A stretch of DNA of 64,000 nucleotides from Euzebya sp051004735 (lineage in GTDB: Bacteria > Actinomycetota > Nitriliruptoria > Euzebyales > Euzebyaceae), in contig JBPCKA010000080.1 of assembly GCA_051004735.1 (NCBI GenBank), forward strand, positions 62,001-126,000. Direction: 5' to 3'. Shown here piece by piece: positions 25,637-34,961 of the stretch. Position numbers and translations under genes: made by a program. The notes under the pieces are model-generated. The model searched no databases. It worked only from the letters and a program-made list of their open reading frames with translations, and was not told where the DNA came from. The first letter of the stretch is position 1, and each line of letters opens with the position of its first letter.

Positions 25637-27669
25637 TGCAGAACCTCGAAGAACCCACCCGCATGATCTCGACCCTGCTGATCGCCAACCGTGGCGAGAT
25701 CGCCTGCCGGATCATCCGCACAGCCCGAGCCATGGGTATCACCACGGTGGCGGTGTACTCCGACCCCGATGCCACCGCGGCTCATGTCCAGGATGCCGAC
25801 ATCGCCGTGCCGCTACCGGGGAGCACGGCAGCTGAGACCTATCTGGACAGCGCCGCACTGATCCGGGCGGCGCACACAACCGGCGCCGATGCCATTCACC
25901 CGGGGTATGGCTTCCTGTCCGAGAACGCCGCATTTGCCCAGGCGGTCATGGACGCGGACCTGACCTGGGTGGGGCCGCCACCGTCGGCCATCACCGCGAT
26001 GGGCGACAAGATCACTGCCAAGGCACTGATGGATCAGGCGGGCGTGCCGGTCCTGCCGTCGGTCACCGACGTCTCCCAGGCCCACGAGATCGGCTTCCCA
26101 CTGATCGTCAAGGCCGCCGCGGGGGGCGGGGGAAAGGGCATGCGGGTCGTGCGAGAGGCGGCGGACCTTGAACAGGCTGTCGCAGCCGCACGACGCGAGG
26201 CAGCCGGTGCGTTCGGCGATGACCGGGTTTTCGTGGAGCGCTTCGTCGAGCGCCCACGCCACATCGAGGTGCAGGTGTTGGCCGATGCCCACGGCAACGT
26301 GGTCCATCTGGGCGAACGCGAATGCTCGCTGCAGCGGCGACACCAGAAGGTGATCGAGGAAGCTCCCTCCGTCGTGGTCGACGACGCGACGCGAGAGCGT
26401 CTGGGGCAGGCGGCGGTCGCGGCTGCCACCTCCATCGGCTATCAGGGCGCGGGCACGGTCGAGTTCGTGGCCACCGTCGGGTCCGACGGCGAACTGTCGT
26501 TCTACTTCCTGGAGGTCAACACCCGTCTGCAGGTCGAGCACCCGGTCACCGAACAGGCCTGGCGGGTGGGCGGGGACCCCGCTCCCCTGGATCTGGTCCG
26601 TTTGCAACTGCTGGTGGCGGAGGGTCAAAGATTGCCCTTCGCACAGGATGATCTGCGCCTGCATGCCTGCTCCGTGGAGGCCCGCCTGTATGCCGAGGAC
26701 CCAGCGCAGGGTTTCCTTCCTGCCACAGGGACGGTGGAGTTGCTGCATCCCGCAGGACTGGCAGGAACCCGCTGGGACAGCGGGGTGCGGACCGGGGATG
26801 TGGTCAGCCCCTTCTACGATCCGATGCTGGCCAAGGTCGTGGCGACCGCGCCCACCCGGACCGAGGCGATCAGACTCCTGGCCCGGGAACTGCAGCAGAC
26901 CCGCTTGCACGGGTTGGTCACCAATCGAACGGCGCTGGTCGCAATGCTGCGACACCCCGACTTCATCAGCGGACACATCGACACCGGGTTCATCGATCGA
27001 ATGACGGCCCAGCAACTCTGCCCGCCGACATCACCGGACGCCACCAGGCTGCATCTCATTGCTGCGGTGTTGATCGGCCTGTCCCGGCGGCGAGAGGTTG
27101 CCAGGGTGCAGACCAGCATCCCACCGGCCTGGCGCAACAACCGCTCTCAACTGCACCAGGCACGATTCATCCGTGGTGAGGACGACATTTCCGTTGGCTA
27201 CGCCCCGACCCGGCGCCCCGAGACGTGGTCCTTCCAGATCGGCGGGGACACCGTGGCGGTGCACGTGCATCACCTGGGACGCGACGTCGTGGATGTGACC
27301 GTGGAGGGTCGGCGAACCCGGGTTGACGGCGTGGTCGTGGCGCAATCCGGCGCTCAGGTGGTCTGGGCAGTCGATTCGCCACTGGGATCAGATCGACTGG
27401 TCCAGCCTCCCCGCTTCCCGGTCGCCATGACCCAGGAGACCCCCGGCAGTCTGGTCGCCCCCATGCCCGGCACGGTCGTGCAGGTCGTGACCTCAGCCGG
27501 AGCGGTTGTCGCCAAAGGTGACCTGCTGATGCTGATTGAGGCAATGAAAATGGAGCACCGCATCCTGGCACCCAGCCCCGGCACTGTTGCCAAGGTCCGG
27601 GTTGCCACCGGCGATCAGGTCGATGCCGGGACGGTGCTGGCCGTGATCGACCAGGACGACGACCAATGA
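25636..27669 (+). CDS. Acyl-CoA carboxylase biotin carboxylase/biotin carrier (alpha) subunit
   Basis: A 677-residue alpha subunit. Biotin carboxylase domain: TLLIANRGEIACRIIRTARA at the start, ATP-grasp loop KAAAGGGGKGMRVV, SLQRRHQKVIEEAPS and the FLEVNTRLQVEHPVTE active-site motif. A linker of about 130 residues follows, then the biotinyl domain with EAMKMEH, whose Lys carries biotin. It carboxylates biotin with ATP and bicarbonate and passes the group to the beta subunit encoded just upstream. The stop and start overlap (TGATG), as expected for fixed stoichiometry. A start at 25663 (MISTLLIANRGE) is also possible. Confidence 0.9.
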   Translation: MQNLEEPTRMISTLLIANRGEIACRIIRTARAMGITTVAVYSDPDATAAHVQDADIAVPLPGSTAAETYLDSAALIRAAHTTGADAIHPGYGFLSENAAFAQAVMDADLTWVGPPPSAITAMGDKITAKALMDQAGVPVLPSVTDVSQAHEIGFPLIVKAAAGGGGKGMRVVREAADLEQAVAAARREAAGAFGDDRVFVERFVERPRHIEVQVLADAHGNVVHLGERECSLQRRHQKVIEEAPSVVVDDATRERLGQAAVAAATSIGYQGAGTVEFVATVGSDGELSFYFLEVNTRLQVEHPVTEQAWRVGGDPAPLDLVRLQLLVAEGQRLPFAQDDLRLHACSVEARLYAEDPAQGFLPATGTVELLHPAGLAGTRWDSGVRTGDVVSPFYDPMLAKVVATAPTRTEAIRLLARELQQTRLHGLVTNRTALVAMLRHPDFISGHIDTGFIDRMTAQQLCPPTSPDATRLHLIAAVLIGLSRRREVARVQTSIPPAWRNNRSQLHQARFIRGEDDISVGYAPTRRPETWSFQIGGDTVAVHVHHLGRDVVDVTVEGRRTRVDGVVVAQSGAQVVWAVDSPLGSDRLVQPPRFPVAMTQETPGSLVAPMPGTVVQVVTSAGAVVAKGDLLMLIEAMKMEHRILAPSPGTVAKVRVATGDQVDAGTVLAVIDQDDDQ

Positions 27670-27772
27670 CACCCGTCCGACTTCGCCGTTGAAACCCTCC
27701 AAGGCGCCCTCGGCCGCGCTGAGCCCGACACAAACATCTGGCTTATCGCTGCGGGTCGGATCAGGCAGTCGC

Positions 27773-28672
27773 TCAGGGACGTCCTGCGTGGGGGGAATCG
27801 ACCGTGGTGGTCAGCAGCACCGCTTCGGTCGCGGCCGCCCGCTGGTGGGCGTCGAAGTCGGGTGCCGCACAGATCAGCAGGGTCGTCCCGTCGGGCCCAC
27901 CCAACTGGCAGGCGAACGCTCCCAGGCCCTGCGGCATGTCGATCTGTTCCAGGATGCTCCCACCCTCTGCCACCCGCAGCACCCGGCCACCCAATGCGTC
28001 TGCCAGCCAGATGTTGCCATCGGCGTCCAGGGTGCAGCCATCAGGTGCCACCTTCGTCGCCGCCAGCACCTCGTTCAACGATCCCAGTTCGGGGGTGTCG
28101 GCCACCTGCGCCCAGATACGTCTGTCGGTCAGGCTGCCGTCAGGCTGGATGGTGAACGCGGTGAAACGGCAGCCGATGGTCTCGGCCACGATCAGGGTGC
28201 ACTCGTCGGGAAGGATCACGCAGCCGTTGGGGAAGTACAGATCTTTGGCGGCGACGCTGACGGTCCCATCAGGATCGACCCGGACAAGGTTGGTCAGACG
28301 TGGGTCGGCGCCGGCCATCACGTCAAACCCGAAGTTGCCGACGAAGGCACGCCCGTCCACGTCGACGATCATGTCGTTGGCGGGTCCACCACAGTGCTCG
28401 CCGAACTGCGCATGTTCGGTGACAGCCCCCTCCAGGTCTCGACGCAGCAGTTTGTGATCGGTCATCGACACGACCAGCAGTGAGCCGTCGGGCATCCAGC
28501 CCAGTCCTGAGGGCTGCCCCGGAACCTCCATGACGGTCTGCGCCAGACCGTCGGTGGTGATGATCACGACGGTGTGGTCATAGAAGTCCGACACCCACCA
28601 GCCACCGTTGTGCCAGCGTGGCCCCTCGAAGAAATGGCCGCCCTCACGCAGCGTGGACAGTGATCGACTCAT
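27773..28672 (-). CDS. SMP-30/gluconolactonase-family hydrolase
   Basis: A 299-residue six-bladed propeller. The metal ligands of the family are visible: Glu in FFEGPRWHNG, Asn in GPANDMIVDVDG, Asn in YFPNGCVI and Asp in APDGCTLDADGNIWLAD. Members open lactones of sugars or other cyclic esters using a divalent metal. The start ATG has AAGGATTG as a ribosome site. It stands between the carboxylase pair (convergent) and a glycosyltransferase gene on the same strand. Specificity cannot be inferred. Confidence 0.87.
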   Translation of the reverse strand: MSRSLSTLREGGHFFEGPRWHNGGWWVSDFYDHTVVIITTDGLAQTVMEVPGQPSGLGWMPDGSLLVVSMTDHKLLRRDLEGAVTEHAQFGEHCGGPANDMIVDVDGRAFVGNFGFDVMAGADPRLTNLVRVDPDGTVSVAAKDLYFPNGCVILPDECTLIVAETIGCRFTAFTIQPDGSLTDRRIWAQVADTPELGSLNEVLAATKVAPDGCTLDADGNIWLADALGGRVLRVAEGGSILEQIDMPQGLGAFACQLGGPDGTTLLICAAPDFDAHQRAAATEAVLLTTTVDSPHAGRP

Positions 28673-28729
28673 GATGCAATCCTTGACGTCGGCGGGATAT
28701 GCGAATGAACTATGTGGGGCTATCGCAGT

Positions 28730-29884
28730 CTATTCCGGTGTCGACCCCGCCCGAGCGGTCAGCTGCAACAACTGGCGCAGGCTTACGCCGATCACGGCCC
28801 AATCCCACACCTCAACCACGTGCTGGCGTGCAGCCGAACCCATCTGTTTCGTCCGGGCCAGATCGCCCAGCAGGGCCGTCACGGCCTTCAGGATCTCCTG
28901 ATCGTCAGTGCCATCCACCACGATGCCGGTCTCCCCGTCGCGAACCGTCTGCGGGGCACCACCTGAATCCCCCACGATCACCGGGACACCGCAGGCCTGG
29001 GCTTCCAGGAACACCAGGCCCAACCCCTCCACGTCCATTCCACCCAGCCTTGTGCGACACGGCATCGCAAACGCATCGCCTGTCCGGTACCACGACGGCA
29101 GGTCGCCCCACGCCACATCGCCGACCAGCCTGACCGCGTCGGCCAGCCCGCAACTGTTGACCTGGTCGGCCAACTCCTGCTGCAGCGGACCGCTACCCAC
29201 GATCACCAACACTGCCCCGGGGATGGCTTCAACGACATGGGGCCACAGGCGGATCAGGGCATCCTGGCCCTTTCGCCGCACCAGACGGCTGACGCACACC
29301 AGAACCGGGGTGGCCTGCGACAGGCCCAACGCCGCGCGCATGTTCGGACCATCCGGCGTGAACACGGTGGTCTCGACCCCGCCAGGCAGGCGACTCACGG
29401 CCGTGACCCGGTCAAGCACCGGCGCCAGACGTAGGGCGGTGTAGTCGCTGAGCAGGGTCATGCTGGTGCAGCCACGCCCCAGACGCCTGATGCTGCCCGA
29501 CAGGCCGAAACGCACCATGCCGGCCTCGCGCCCGTGGGTGATGCCCAACGTCGGCACCGCCAACCTGGCCGCCAGTTCTGCCAACGGCCAGGCAGACCCG
29601 AACACGACGACCTCAGCGCCGTGGTCGGCCACCGCGCGGCGCACAGTCCGGAGCAGTCCCGGCGTTGGCAGCAGGGGGCGCCTGTGGACCCGGTCCACGA
29701 CATAAGGCAGGACGGCATCGTGGGACTGATCCCCCGCCCACGGCGATGCCAGGACCCGCACGGTAGCCGGCGGCAGTGTCCCCACCAGTTGCGAGACCAT
29801 CTGTTCGATACCACCCGAACGCGGCGGGAAATCGTTGGTGACCCATAGGGTCCGGGGAACCGAGGCGGCTGAGTCAGTGACCAC
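28730..29884 (-). CDS. pimB: GT4 glycosyltransferase, PimB'-like mannosyltransferase
   Basis: A 384-residue GT-B glycosyltransferase. TNDFPPRSGGIEQMV at the N-terminus, LPGGVETTVFTPDG, VSRLVRRKGQDALIRLWP and MPCRTRLGGMDVEGLGLVFL followed by AQACGVPVIVGDSGGAPQ closely follow actinobacterial PimB', which adds the second mannose to phosphatidylinositol monomannoside at the inner membrane leaflet. The context (nuclease and TrpD genes in the same region) parallels the Rv2188c-Rv2192c area of Mycobacterium tuberculosis. The GTG start at 29884 has GGGGGAGG upstream and lies 3 bp after the M48 gene's stop. A related capsule or glycolipid transferase is the main alternative. Confidence 0.8.
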   Translation of the reverse strand: MVTDSAASVPRTLWVTNDFPPRSGGIEQMVSQLVGTLPPATVRVLASPWAGDQSHDAVLPYVVDRVHRRPLLPTPGLLRTVRRAVADHGAEVVVFGSAWPLAELAARLAVPTLGITHGREAGMVRFGLSGSIRRLGRGCTSMTLLSDYTALRLAPVLDRVTAVSRLPGGVETTVFTPDGPNMRAALGLSQATPVLVCVSRLVRRKGQDALIRLWPHVVEAIPGAVLVIVGSGPLQQELADQVNSCGLADAVRLVGDVAWGDLPSWYRTGDAFAMPCRTRLGGMDVEGLGLVFLEAQACGVPVIVGDSGGAPQTVRDGETGIVVDGTDDQEILKAVTALLGDLARTKQMGSAARQHVVEVWDWAVIGVSLRQLLQLTARAGSTPE

Positions 29885-29887
29885 GGC

Positions 29888-31129
29888 TCATCCTCCCCCC
29901 GTTGCTCGGGCGATGCGGCTGGTCACCGGTGGATGGGAGAAGAACAGGTCGATGATCCAGGCTGGGGGGTCGGGATCGGACAGGTTACGCATGGCCAGAC
30001 CGATCATCATTGCGCGATAGTCCTGTGGCGCGCCGGTCAGTTCCAACGAAGCCGCATCCGCTGCGGACTCCGCTCGTCGCGATGACCATTGCACGATCGG
30101 ACCGGTCGCCACCAGCAGCAGCATCACCACCGCGACACCCTTGGCCACGGTCGCTGAGTCCGCAAGGCGACGGTCATCGGCCGACGGCCGCCCGACGATC
30201 AGGTTGACCGTGGCGGCCAGCAGCACGGCGACGCCCACCAGTTGGACCGCGGTCCGCTCGACGTCATGATGCTGGTCATGCCCCAGCTCGTGCGCGACGA
30301 TCGTCAGGATCTGTGCCTGTGGGGCGTCGCGGATCAGCGTGTCGTACAGCACGATGCGCCGGGTACCCCCGATACCCGAGACGTAGGCGTTTGACGCGGT
30401 GGTTCGCCTGCTGGCATCAGCCACGAGGATCTCGGCGTCGCGGCCGTTGTCGGCGGCATCGACCAGTTCCTGGATGCCTGTTCGTAGCCGGCCCTGAGGC
30501 AGCGGGGTGAAGTCAAACAGCAGCGGTTCGAACACCAGGGGGCTGAGGACGACCAACACGACACCGATCACCCCTGCAATCAGTCCGGCGATCGCCACCC
30601 AGTCCCGGGGCCAACGGTGGCGGATCCACACCGCCGCCGCCACCGCGATCCACACCCCGATCCAGTACGGCACCGTCTGCAGTGCCCAGTCACCCAGCCA
30701 GCCGCCGAAGTCCTGAGTCGACAACCCGTACTGCACCGCGTGATTCCATCCCCAGATCCCCAACGGCAACCGCACCAGGTCAGCGGCGATCCATACACCC
30801 ACGCCGACCAGACCGACCTTCAGCGACTGTCGCAGCGGCAAGCTGTGGCCGCTGGCGGTGGCCGCGTCGGCGGGACCGGCGCTGCGGACTGACCGGCGGC
30901 GCAGCCAGACCAGCACCACGATCGCCGTCACGGCCCGCAGGGTCACCGACAGGACGGCGGCCCACCGCAACGGAACCCGGTAGTCCAGGGCCACCGCGAT
31001 GGCACGGCCACCAAGGAAGGTGGACGCGGCAACCGGATCCACATCAGAGGCCAGGGGGCGCGTGAGTTCGGCCCCCACCAGGCCGATCACGCTGAGGCCC
31101 GCCAGACACCACAGAAGCCGTCGGGCCAC
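29888..31129 (-). CDS. M48-family membrane metalloprotease
   Basis: A 413-residue Ste24/HtpX-like protease. Membrane spans occur near LLWCLAGLSVIGLVG, LSVTLRAVTAIVVLVWLRR and several later segments. The zinc motif is HELGHDQHHDVE (HELGH at 280-284) and the third ligand region is ESAADAASLEL. The family cleaves membrane or misfolded proteins at the cytoplasmic face. Two starts are possible: a GTG at 31180 would overlap sepH by 43 bp, whereas GTG 31129 follows AGAGGG with good spacing, 8 bp after the sepH stop, and is preferred. It is probably cotranscribed with sepH and the glycosyltransferase. Confidence 0.87.
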   Translation of the reverse strand: MARRLLWCLAGLSVIGLVGAELTRPLASDVDPVAASTFLGGRAIAVALDYRVPLRWAAVLSVTLRAVTAIVVLVWLRRRSVRSAGPADAATASGHSLPLRQSLKVGLVGVGVWIAADLVRLPLGIWGWNHAVQYGLSTQDFGGWLGDWALQTVPYWIGVWIAVAAAVWIRHRWPRDWVAIAGLIAGVIGVVLVVLSPLVFEPLLFDFTPLPQGRLRTGIQELVDAADNGRDAEILVADASRRTTASNAYVSGIGGTRRIVLYDTLIRDAPQAQILTIVAHELGHDQHHDVERTAVQLVGVAVLLAATVNLIVGRPSADDRRLADSATVAKGVAVVMLLLVATGPIVQWSSRRAESAADAASLELTGAPQDYRAMMIGLAMRNLSDPDPPAWIIDLFFSHPPVTSRIARATGGG

Positions 31130-31137
31130 TGCGCCCT

Positions 31138-32013
31138 CTACCGTTTTCGAGGACTGGCCGGCGGTGTCGGCGGCGCCCACCGGACGGGTGCTCGAGACGG
31201 TGGGGGTGGAGGTGCTGCCCGCGGTATGGGCCCCGGCGCCTGCTCGTCATCGGCATGGCCCAGATGCAACCTGCCGGGCGAAGGATGGGTCACCGGCATC
31301 GTCCACCCCAGATCCAGCGCCAGATCATCGCGCGGGGTCACCTTGCCGGTCCCGATGTCATAACGCCAGGTTGCCCGGCGCACCCGGTCGCCCTCCTTGA
31401 ACCGCAGCGTCACCGTCCAGTAGGGCCGCCCCTCGGGTCGTGCGGACGACCACTGCACCGCGGAGTCGTCGGCGTCGACATCTCGTGCCAACAGATTGAT
31501 CCGGACCGCATCCCCGATCAAGTCATCGGACAGGCCGAACCCCTGGCGTTCCTGGCGGCTGCCCCGTACCGAGGTGGCCACCTTGCGCTGCTCGGCCGCG
31601 ATCGGTTGGTACCAGCGCATGACCCATTCATGGGACACGCCCGCCTGCTCCGCCACAGTCTCGGGAGACTTGCCGGCACGTAGCATCCGCTGGATCTCCG
31701 AGGGGGTCAGGCGCGACTGCGACCCGTCCATCTTTGGCTTGGGCTGCCCGGTCGCGATGCGTCCCAGAGCGATCAACGCGGCTGCAGCCGAGGGCCGGTC
31801 TCCGTCGGCAAGCGCAGCCGTGGCCTTGGCATCACCCGCGAGACCGACCAGCAGATCCTTGCTGATGTCATCGTCGGTCAGTTCCAACACCTCGACCAGC
31901 GTGGCGAGGAGTTGACTGCTGATCGGGACGCGCAAACGCTGGCCAGTCGCCGGAAGCGACAGCACCAGACAGGTCAGATCGGCGGTGTATCCCACCAGTT
32001 CCAAGGACTGCAT
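31138..32013 (-). CDS. sepH: SepH-like cell-division protein (DUF3071)
   Basis: A 291-residue actinobacterial protein. The N-terminal DUF3071 part (LELVGYTADLTCLVLSLPAT) holds a helix-turn-helix, LTPSEIQRMLRAGKSPETVA and EQAGVSHEWVMRWYQPIAAE, as in SepH. In Streptomyces and mycobacteria SepH binds FtsZ and helps Z-ring assembly. A second conserved block (FGLSDDLIGDAVRINLLARD, TVTLRFKEGDRVRRATWRYD) and a Pro-rich tail complete the protein. The start at ATG 32013 lies within ten bases of a TAGCCT hexamer; a TTG at 32022 is less likely. A family call from motifs; division role inferred from homologs. Confidence 0.82.
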   Translation of the reverse strand: MQSLELVGYTADLTCLVLSLPATGQRLRVPISSQLLATLVEVLELTDDDISKDLLVGLAGDAKATAALADGDRPSAAAALIALGRIATGQPKPKMDGSQSRLTPSEIQRMLRAGKSPETVAEQAGVSHEWVMRWYQPIAAEQRKVATSVRGSRQERQGFGLSDDLIGDAVRINLLARDVDADDSAVQWSSARPEGRPYWTVTLRFKEGDRVRRATWRYDIGTGKVTPRDDLALDLGWTMPVTHPSPGRLHLGHADDEQAPGPIPRAAPPPPPSRAPVRWAPPTPPASPRKR

Positions 32014-32032
32014 CGTGGTCAACAGGCTACCT

Positions 32033-32058
32033 GGGTCAGCGCTGAACCCTGCTGACCC
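32033..32058. promoter_or_regulatory. 8-bp inverted repeat upstream of sepH
   Basis: GGGTCAGC (32033-32040) and GCTGACCC (32051-32058) pair perfectly around a 10-base loop, between the end of the zinc-ribbon gene and the sepH start. It could be a transcription terminator of the former or an operator of sepH. There is no T-run. Confidence 0.35.
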
Positions 32059-32078
32059 GGCTGCGTCACCACCTCACG

Positions 32079-32372
32079 TCACCCCTGCGCCCGCGCGGGA
32101 GCGTCTTCGGTGATGATCGCGTCGGTGGACCCACACCACCGACACGTGACCGACTCGATGATCTGCTCGACCAACGTGGTGTCCTCAACCACTCCCTCAC
32201 CAGACACCGAGGCGTGCCAGAAGCGTTCGGACCGCTCCGACACGGCGACATCGAAACGGGTCAGATTTCCGCACCCTTTGCATTTGAAGCGCAGCCCTGG
32301 GGCCAGACCCACCGCGGTCCCCGGATGCGGCGAGGACGGATGGGTGGTGTTGTCACTGGCCGTCGGTTCCAT
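32079..32372 (-). CDS. Small zinc-ribbon protein
   Basis: A 97-residue protein. Two Cys pairs, KCKGCGNLTRF near residue 31 and VTCRWCGSTDAI near residue 77, would form a zinc ribbon. Between them is a conserved-looking beta section (RFWHASVSGEGVVEDTTLVE). I recognise this layout from short actinobacterial proteins of unknown function near housekeeping genes. ATG 32372 was chosen over 32417 because the extra residues are not domain-like. It is divergent from the decayed photolyase gene. Possible nucleic-acid binding is only inference. Confidence 0.65.
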   Translation of the reverse strand: MEPTASDNTTHPSSPHPGTAVGLAPGLRFKCKGCGNLTRFDVAVSERSERFWHASVSGEGVVEDTTLVEQIIESVTCRWCGSTDAIITEDAPARAQG

Positions 32373-32405
32373 TGATCCTGTTCCCGGGTATGAGTGCCGC
32401 GCGAC

Positions 32406-33333
32406 ATGCCAACCCAACTGATGTGGTTTCGTCGCGACCTACGCGCCGTGGACCATCCTGCCCTGTCGGCCGCTGGTGACAGCACCGAATCCGGTGACGC
32501 TCTGCTGTGCCTGTTCGTCCTGGATCCCACGTTGTTGGCTTCCTCGCGGATATCGCCGGCCCGGGTCCGGTATCTCAGGCACGCACTGGTCGACCTGAAC
32601 CGACGGCTGGAACGGCTGGGCAACGCACTGGTGGTCCTAGACGGTGACCCGAGAACCGTCGTGCCCGCTGTGGCCACCAGGGTCCAAGCCACGCCGGTCA
32701 AACGCCCTACAAGGTCTTCACGCCGTTCCACCGCGCCTGGCGCCAGCGGGAGCATGGCGCGCCGCTGGATGCCCCGGACGCTCTCCCCGAACCCGTCCGC
32801 GACATCCAGGGAACGGACCCTGCCGACCATCGGCTGCTGGCGGTCCAGGCCCCAGCTCAGCCGTGGGCCGATGGCGGCGAGACGGCCGCTCGCCAGCGAC
32901 TGGACGAATGGCTGAACGTGTCGGTGTGCACAGCTATGACCAGCGGCGGGATCTGATGGCGGTCGACTGGCCGCATGGCCCGACACAGCCAGCATGGCCT
33001 TGCGTGAGGAGTACCGGGACCTGCCCTGGCACGACAGCAACAACGGTGGCTGGCAGTGGGCCGCCGGCACGGGCACCGACGCCCAGCCGTTCTTCCGCAT
33101 CTTCAACCGTCACCCAAGGTCGACGCTTCGACCCCGACGGGGATTACGTCCGTCGCTACGTCCCCGAACTCACCGCGCTTGCGGCACCGATGATCCACAG
33201 CCCTTGGGAACTGTCAGCAGCGGGGCAGGACGACCACGACCTGCAGCTTGGCCGGGATTACCCCAAGCCGATCATTGACCACGCCGTGGCCCGCGACCGC
33301 GCCCTGGAGTGGTTCGCGACACATCGGGGGTAG
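32406..33333 (+). pseudogene. Deoxyribodipyrimidine photolyase, decayed
   Basis: Photolyase pieces appear in order but in changing frames. LMWFRRDLRAVDHPALSAAG and FVLDPTLLASSRISPARVRY form the N-terminal antenna domain; YKVFTPFHRAWRQREHGAPL follows in another frame; YDQRRDLMAVD comes next, then ALREEYRDLPWH joined to DSNNGGWQWAAGTGTDAQPF, and finally RRFDPDGDYVRRYVPELTAL in yet another frame. At least three frameshifts and one or two internal deletions are needed; most of the FAD-binding region is missing (928 bp against about 1,350 expected). It cannot give a working light-dependent repair enzyme. The reading frames of flanking genes are intact, so sequencing error is unlikely to explain everything. 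Confidence 0.8.
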
Positions 33334-33336
33334 CGC

Positions 33337-34245
33337 TCACGCCTGAGTCGGATCAAACCCCTGGTCTATCATGAGGATGTTGGTACGGCGCAGCAGGGCT
33401 GCGGGGCTGGTGGAACTGTCGCCCGCCGCGAATCCCAGATTGGGGTGGACCACCACGACCGTGCCAGAACTCAGCCTGACAGGCTGCTTGAACATCTCCT
33501 TCACCCGCAGCGCCAGTTGTTTCACGCTGACATCCAGGGTCAGATCCTCACAGACGATCACGAACTCACCGCCGAACATCCGCGCCACGATGTCGGAGTC
33601 CCGGGCCACACCGGACAGGCGATGGGCCATCGTCGCCACCACCTCCTCGCTTGCCGCGGCACCATAGCGGCGCTTCAGATCTGCGAAGCCGTCGATGTCG
33701 ACGAAGAGCAGTCCGATCTTGGTACCCCGTCGGTCTGCCCGTTGCAGCGCCACCGGTAGTTGCTGGTCAAGCGCCAAGCCGTTCGGCAGCCCCGTCAACG
33801 GGTCGTGCAGCGCCCGGTGCACAAGTCCCTGCTCCGCCCTTTTGCGGGCAATGCCATATCGCACCGCGCGGCTGACCAGCACCTGGTCCAGATGCCCACG
33901 CGTCAAGAAACCCTCCGCACCCATCTCCAGAGCCTTGATGGTGACGTCGTCATCTTCTGTTCCACTGAGAACCACCACGGCCGGTGCCGGATCGGCAGCC
34001 CTCAGCGCGACGATGGCCTCCATCAAGGCGACATCGGATAGCGACAGATCCAGCACGGCGCAGTCATATGTCTGGGTGTCAAGCAGTGCCAACGCCTCAT
34101 CCAGTCGCTGGACATGATCCACCGCGAACTGCTCCACGCTGTGGGCCAGCAGGTTCTGGATCAGCACCGCATCTGCCTGACGCTCATCGATCAGCAGTAC
34201 CCGCATCGTCGAACCCGTCATCGGGCAGCCCGTTGCAGACGGCAT
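33337..34245 (-). CDS. Response-regulator receiver with degenerate GGDEF domain
   Basis: A 302-residue protein. A receiver domain (VLLIDERQADAVLI, phosphoacceptor D66 in AVLDLSLSD, VVVLSGTEDDD) is followed by a GGDEF domain beginning HDPLTGLPNGLALD. The cyclase signature that should read R-x-GGDEF reads RMFGGEF (222-228), so the metal/substrate Asp is replaced by Gly. FVDIDGFADLKRRYG is retained, so GTP binding without catalysis is possible. It may act as a c-di-GMP or protein-interaction sensor rather than a cyclase. The start is uncertain; ATGs at 34221 and 34206 are alternatives. No histidine kinase gene is adjacent. Confidence 0.8.
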   Translation of the reverse strand: MPSATGCPMTGSTMRVLLIDERQADAVLIQNLLAHSVEQFAVDHVQRLDEALALLDTQTYDCAVLDLSLSDVALMEAIVALRAADPAPAVVVLSGTEDDDVTIKALEMGAEGFLTRGHLDQVLVSRAVRYGIARKRAEQGLVHRALHDPLTGLPNGLALDQQLPVALQRADRRGTKIGLLFVDIDGFADLKRRYGAAASEEVVATMAHRLSGVARDSDIVARMFGGEFVIVCEDLTLDVSVKQLALRVKEMFKQPVRLSSGTVVVVHPNLGFAAGDSSTSPAALLRRTNILMIDQGFDPTQA

Positions 34246-34307
34246 CGGACGGTGAATCCTCGATCAGGGACTGTCCGCGGTTCCTGCGAGGTCATCATTG
34301 CCGGAGT

Positions 34308-34838
34308 CTATTCACCTGGACGCCGGGTCACGTCGGCGGGGAACGCGGGAAAGGTCAGGTCCGGGCTGGCCTCGTGATCGTCCAACACCTTCAGAAAGGA
34401 CTCAGCCTGGCTGACGGCCCGCTGCACATCCACACCCAGATGTCGTGGACCAAACGGACGAATGTGATCGATTCCGCGCTGCAGCAGGCTCCTGGCGCCC
34501 GTCTCATTGCCCCGTTGGGTGTGGGTGTAGCCGACGGCCAACTGCGCCATCCCCTTGAAGAAGACTCGGTCGGCGTCGTTGGTGACCGGTCCCTTCCACG
34601 CCCATTCGAAGAACTCGTGGGCCTCAAAGAATCGCTGCTGACCGAACAACTCCGCAGCGGTCTCCACCGCCTGTGCCACCGAGGTGCAGATGTCGTCGGG
34701 TTCGACCCGTTCACCCAACTCATCGGCCGCGTCCCGAGGCAGGGGCGCGCCGAAGCGATCCCGCGGACGCGCGTTCTCGGGCCGACCTTGCGCATTTCTG
34801 TCGCGATCGGGATGCGCGTGTGAGTCGGGTGCGTTCAT
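34308..34838 (-). CDS. DUF309 protein
   Basis: A 176-residue all-helical protein with the DUF309 signature FFEAHEFFEWAWKG (HxxxExxW) and a second block FKGMAQLAVGYTHTQRGNET. DUF309 members are small bacterial and plastid proteins of unknown activity; the conserved His/Glu/Trp set resembles a possible metal or ligand site. The first about 40 residues are polar and probably disordered (SHAHPDRDRNAQGRPENARP). It lies on the same strand as the receiver/GGDEF gene, 62 bp upstream. No regulation is evident. Confidence 0.78.
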   Translation of the reverse strand: MNAPDSHAHPDRDRNAQGRPENARPRDRFGAPLPRDAADELGERVEPDDICTSVAQAVETAAELFGQQRFFEAHEFFEWAWKGPVTNDADRVFFKGMAQLAVGYTHTQRGNETGARSLLQRGIDHIRPFGPRHLGVDVQRAVSQAESFLKVLDDHEASPDLTFPAFPADVTRRPGE

Positions 34839-34961
34839 GGGTAAGGATCCTGCGTCGCCGGCCCGGTCCTTTCAACCGTTCTGACAGCCCGGTCGACGCG
34901 CGTTGCCACCTGGCGGCTGTTCGCCGTCGGCGACGATCCCACCTCAGACTGGACTAAACCT

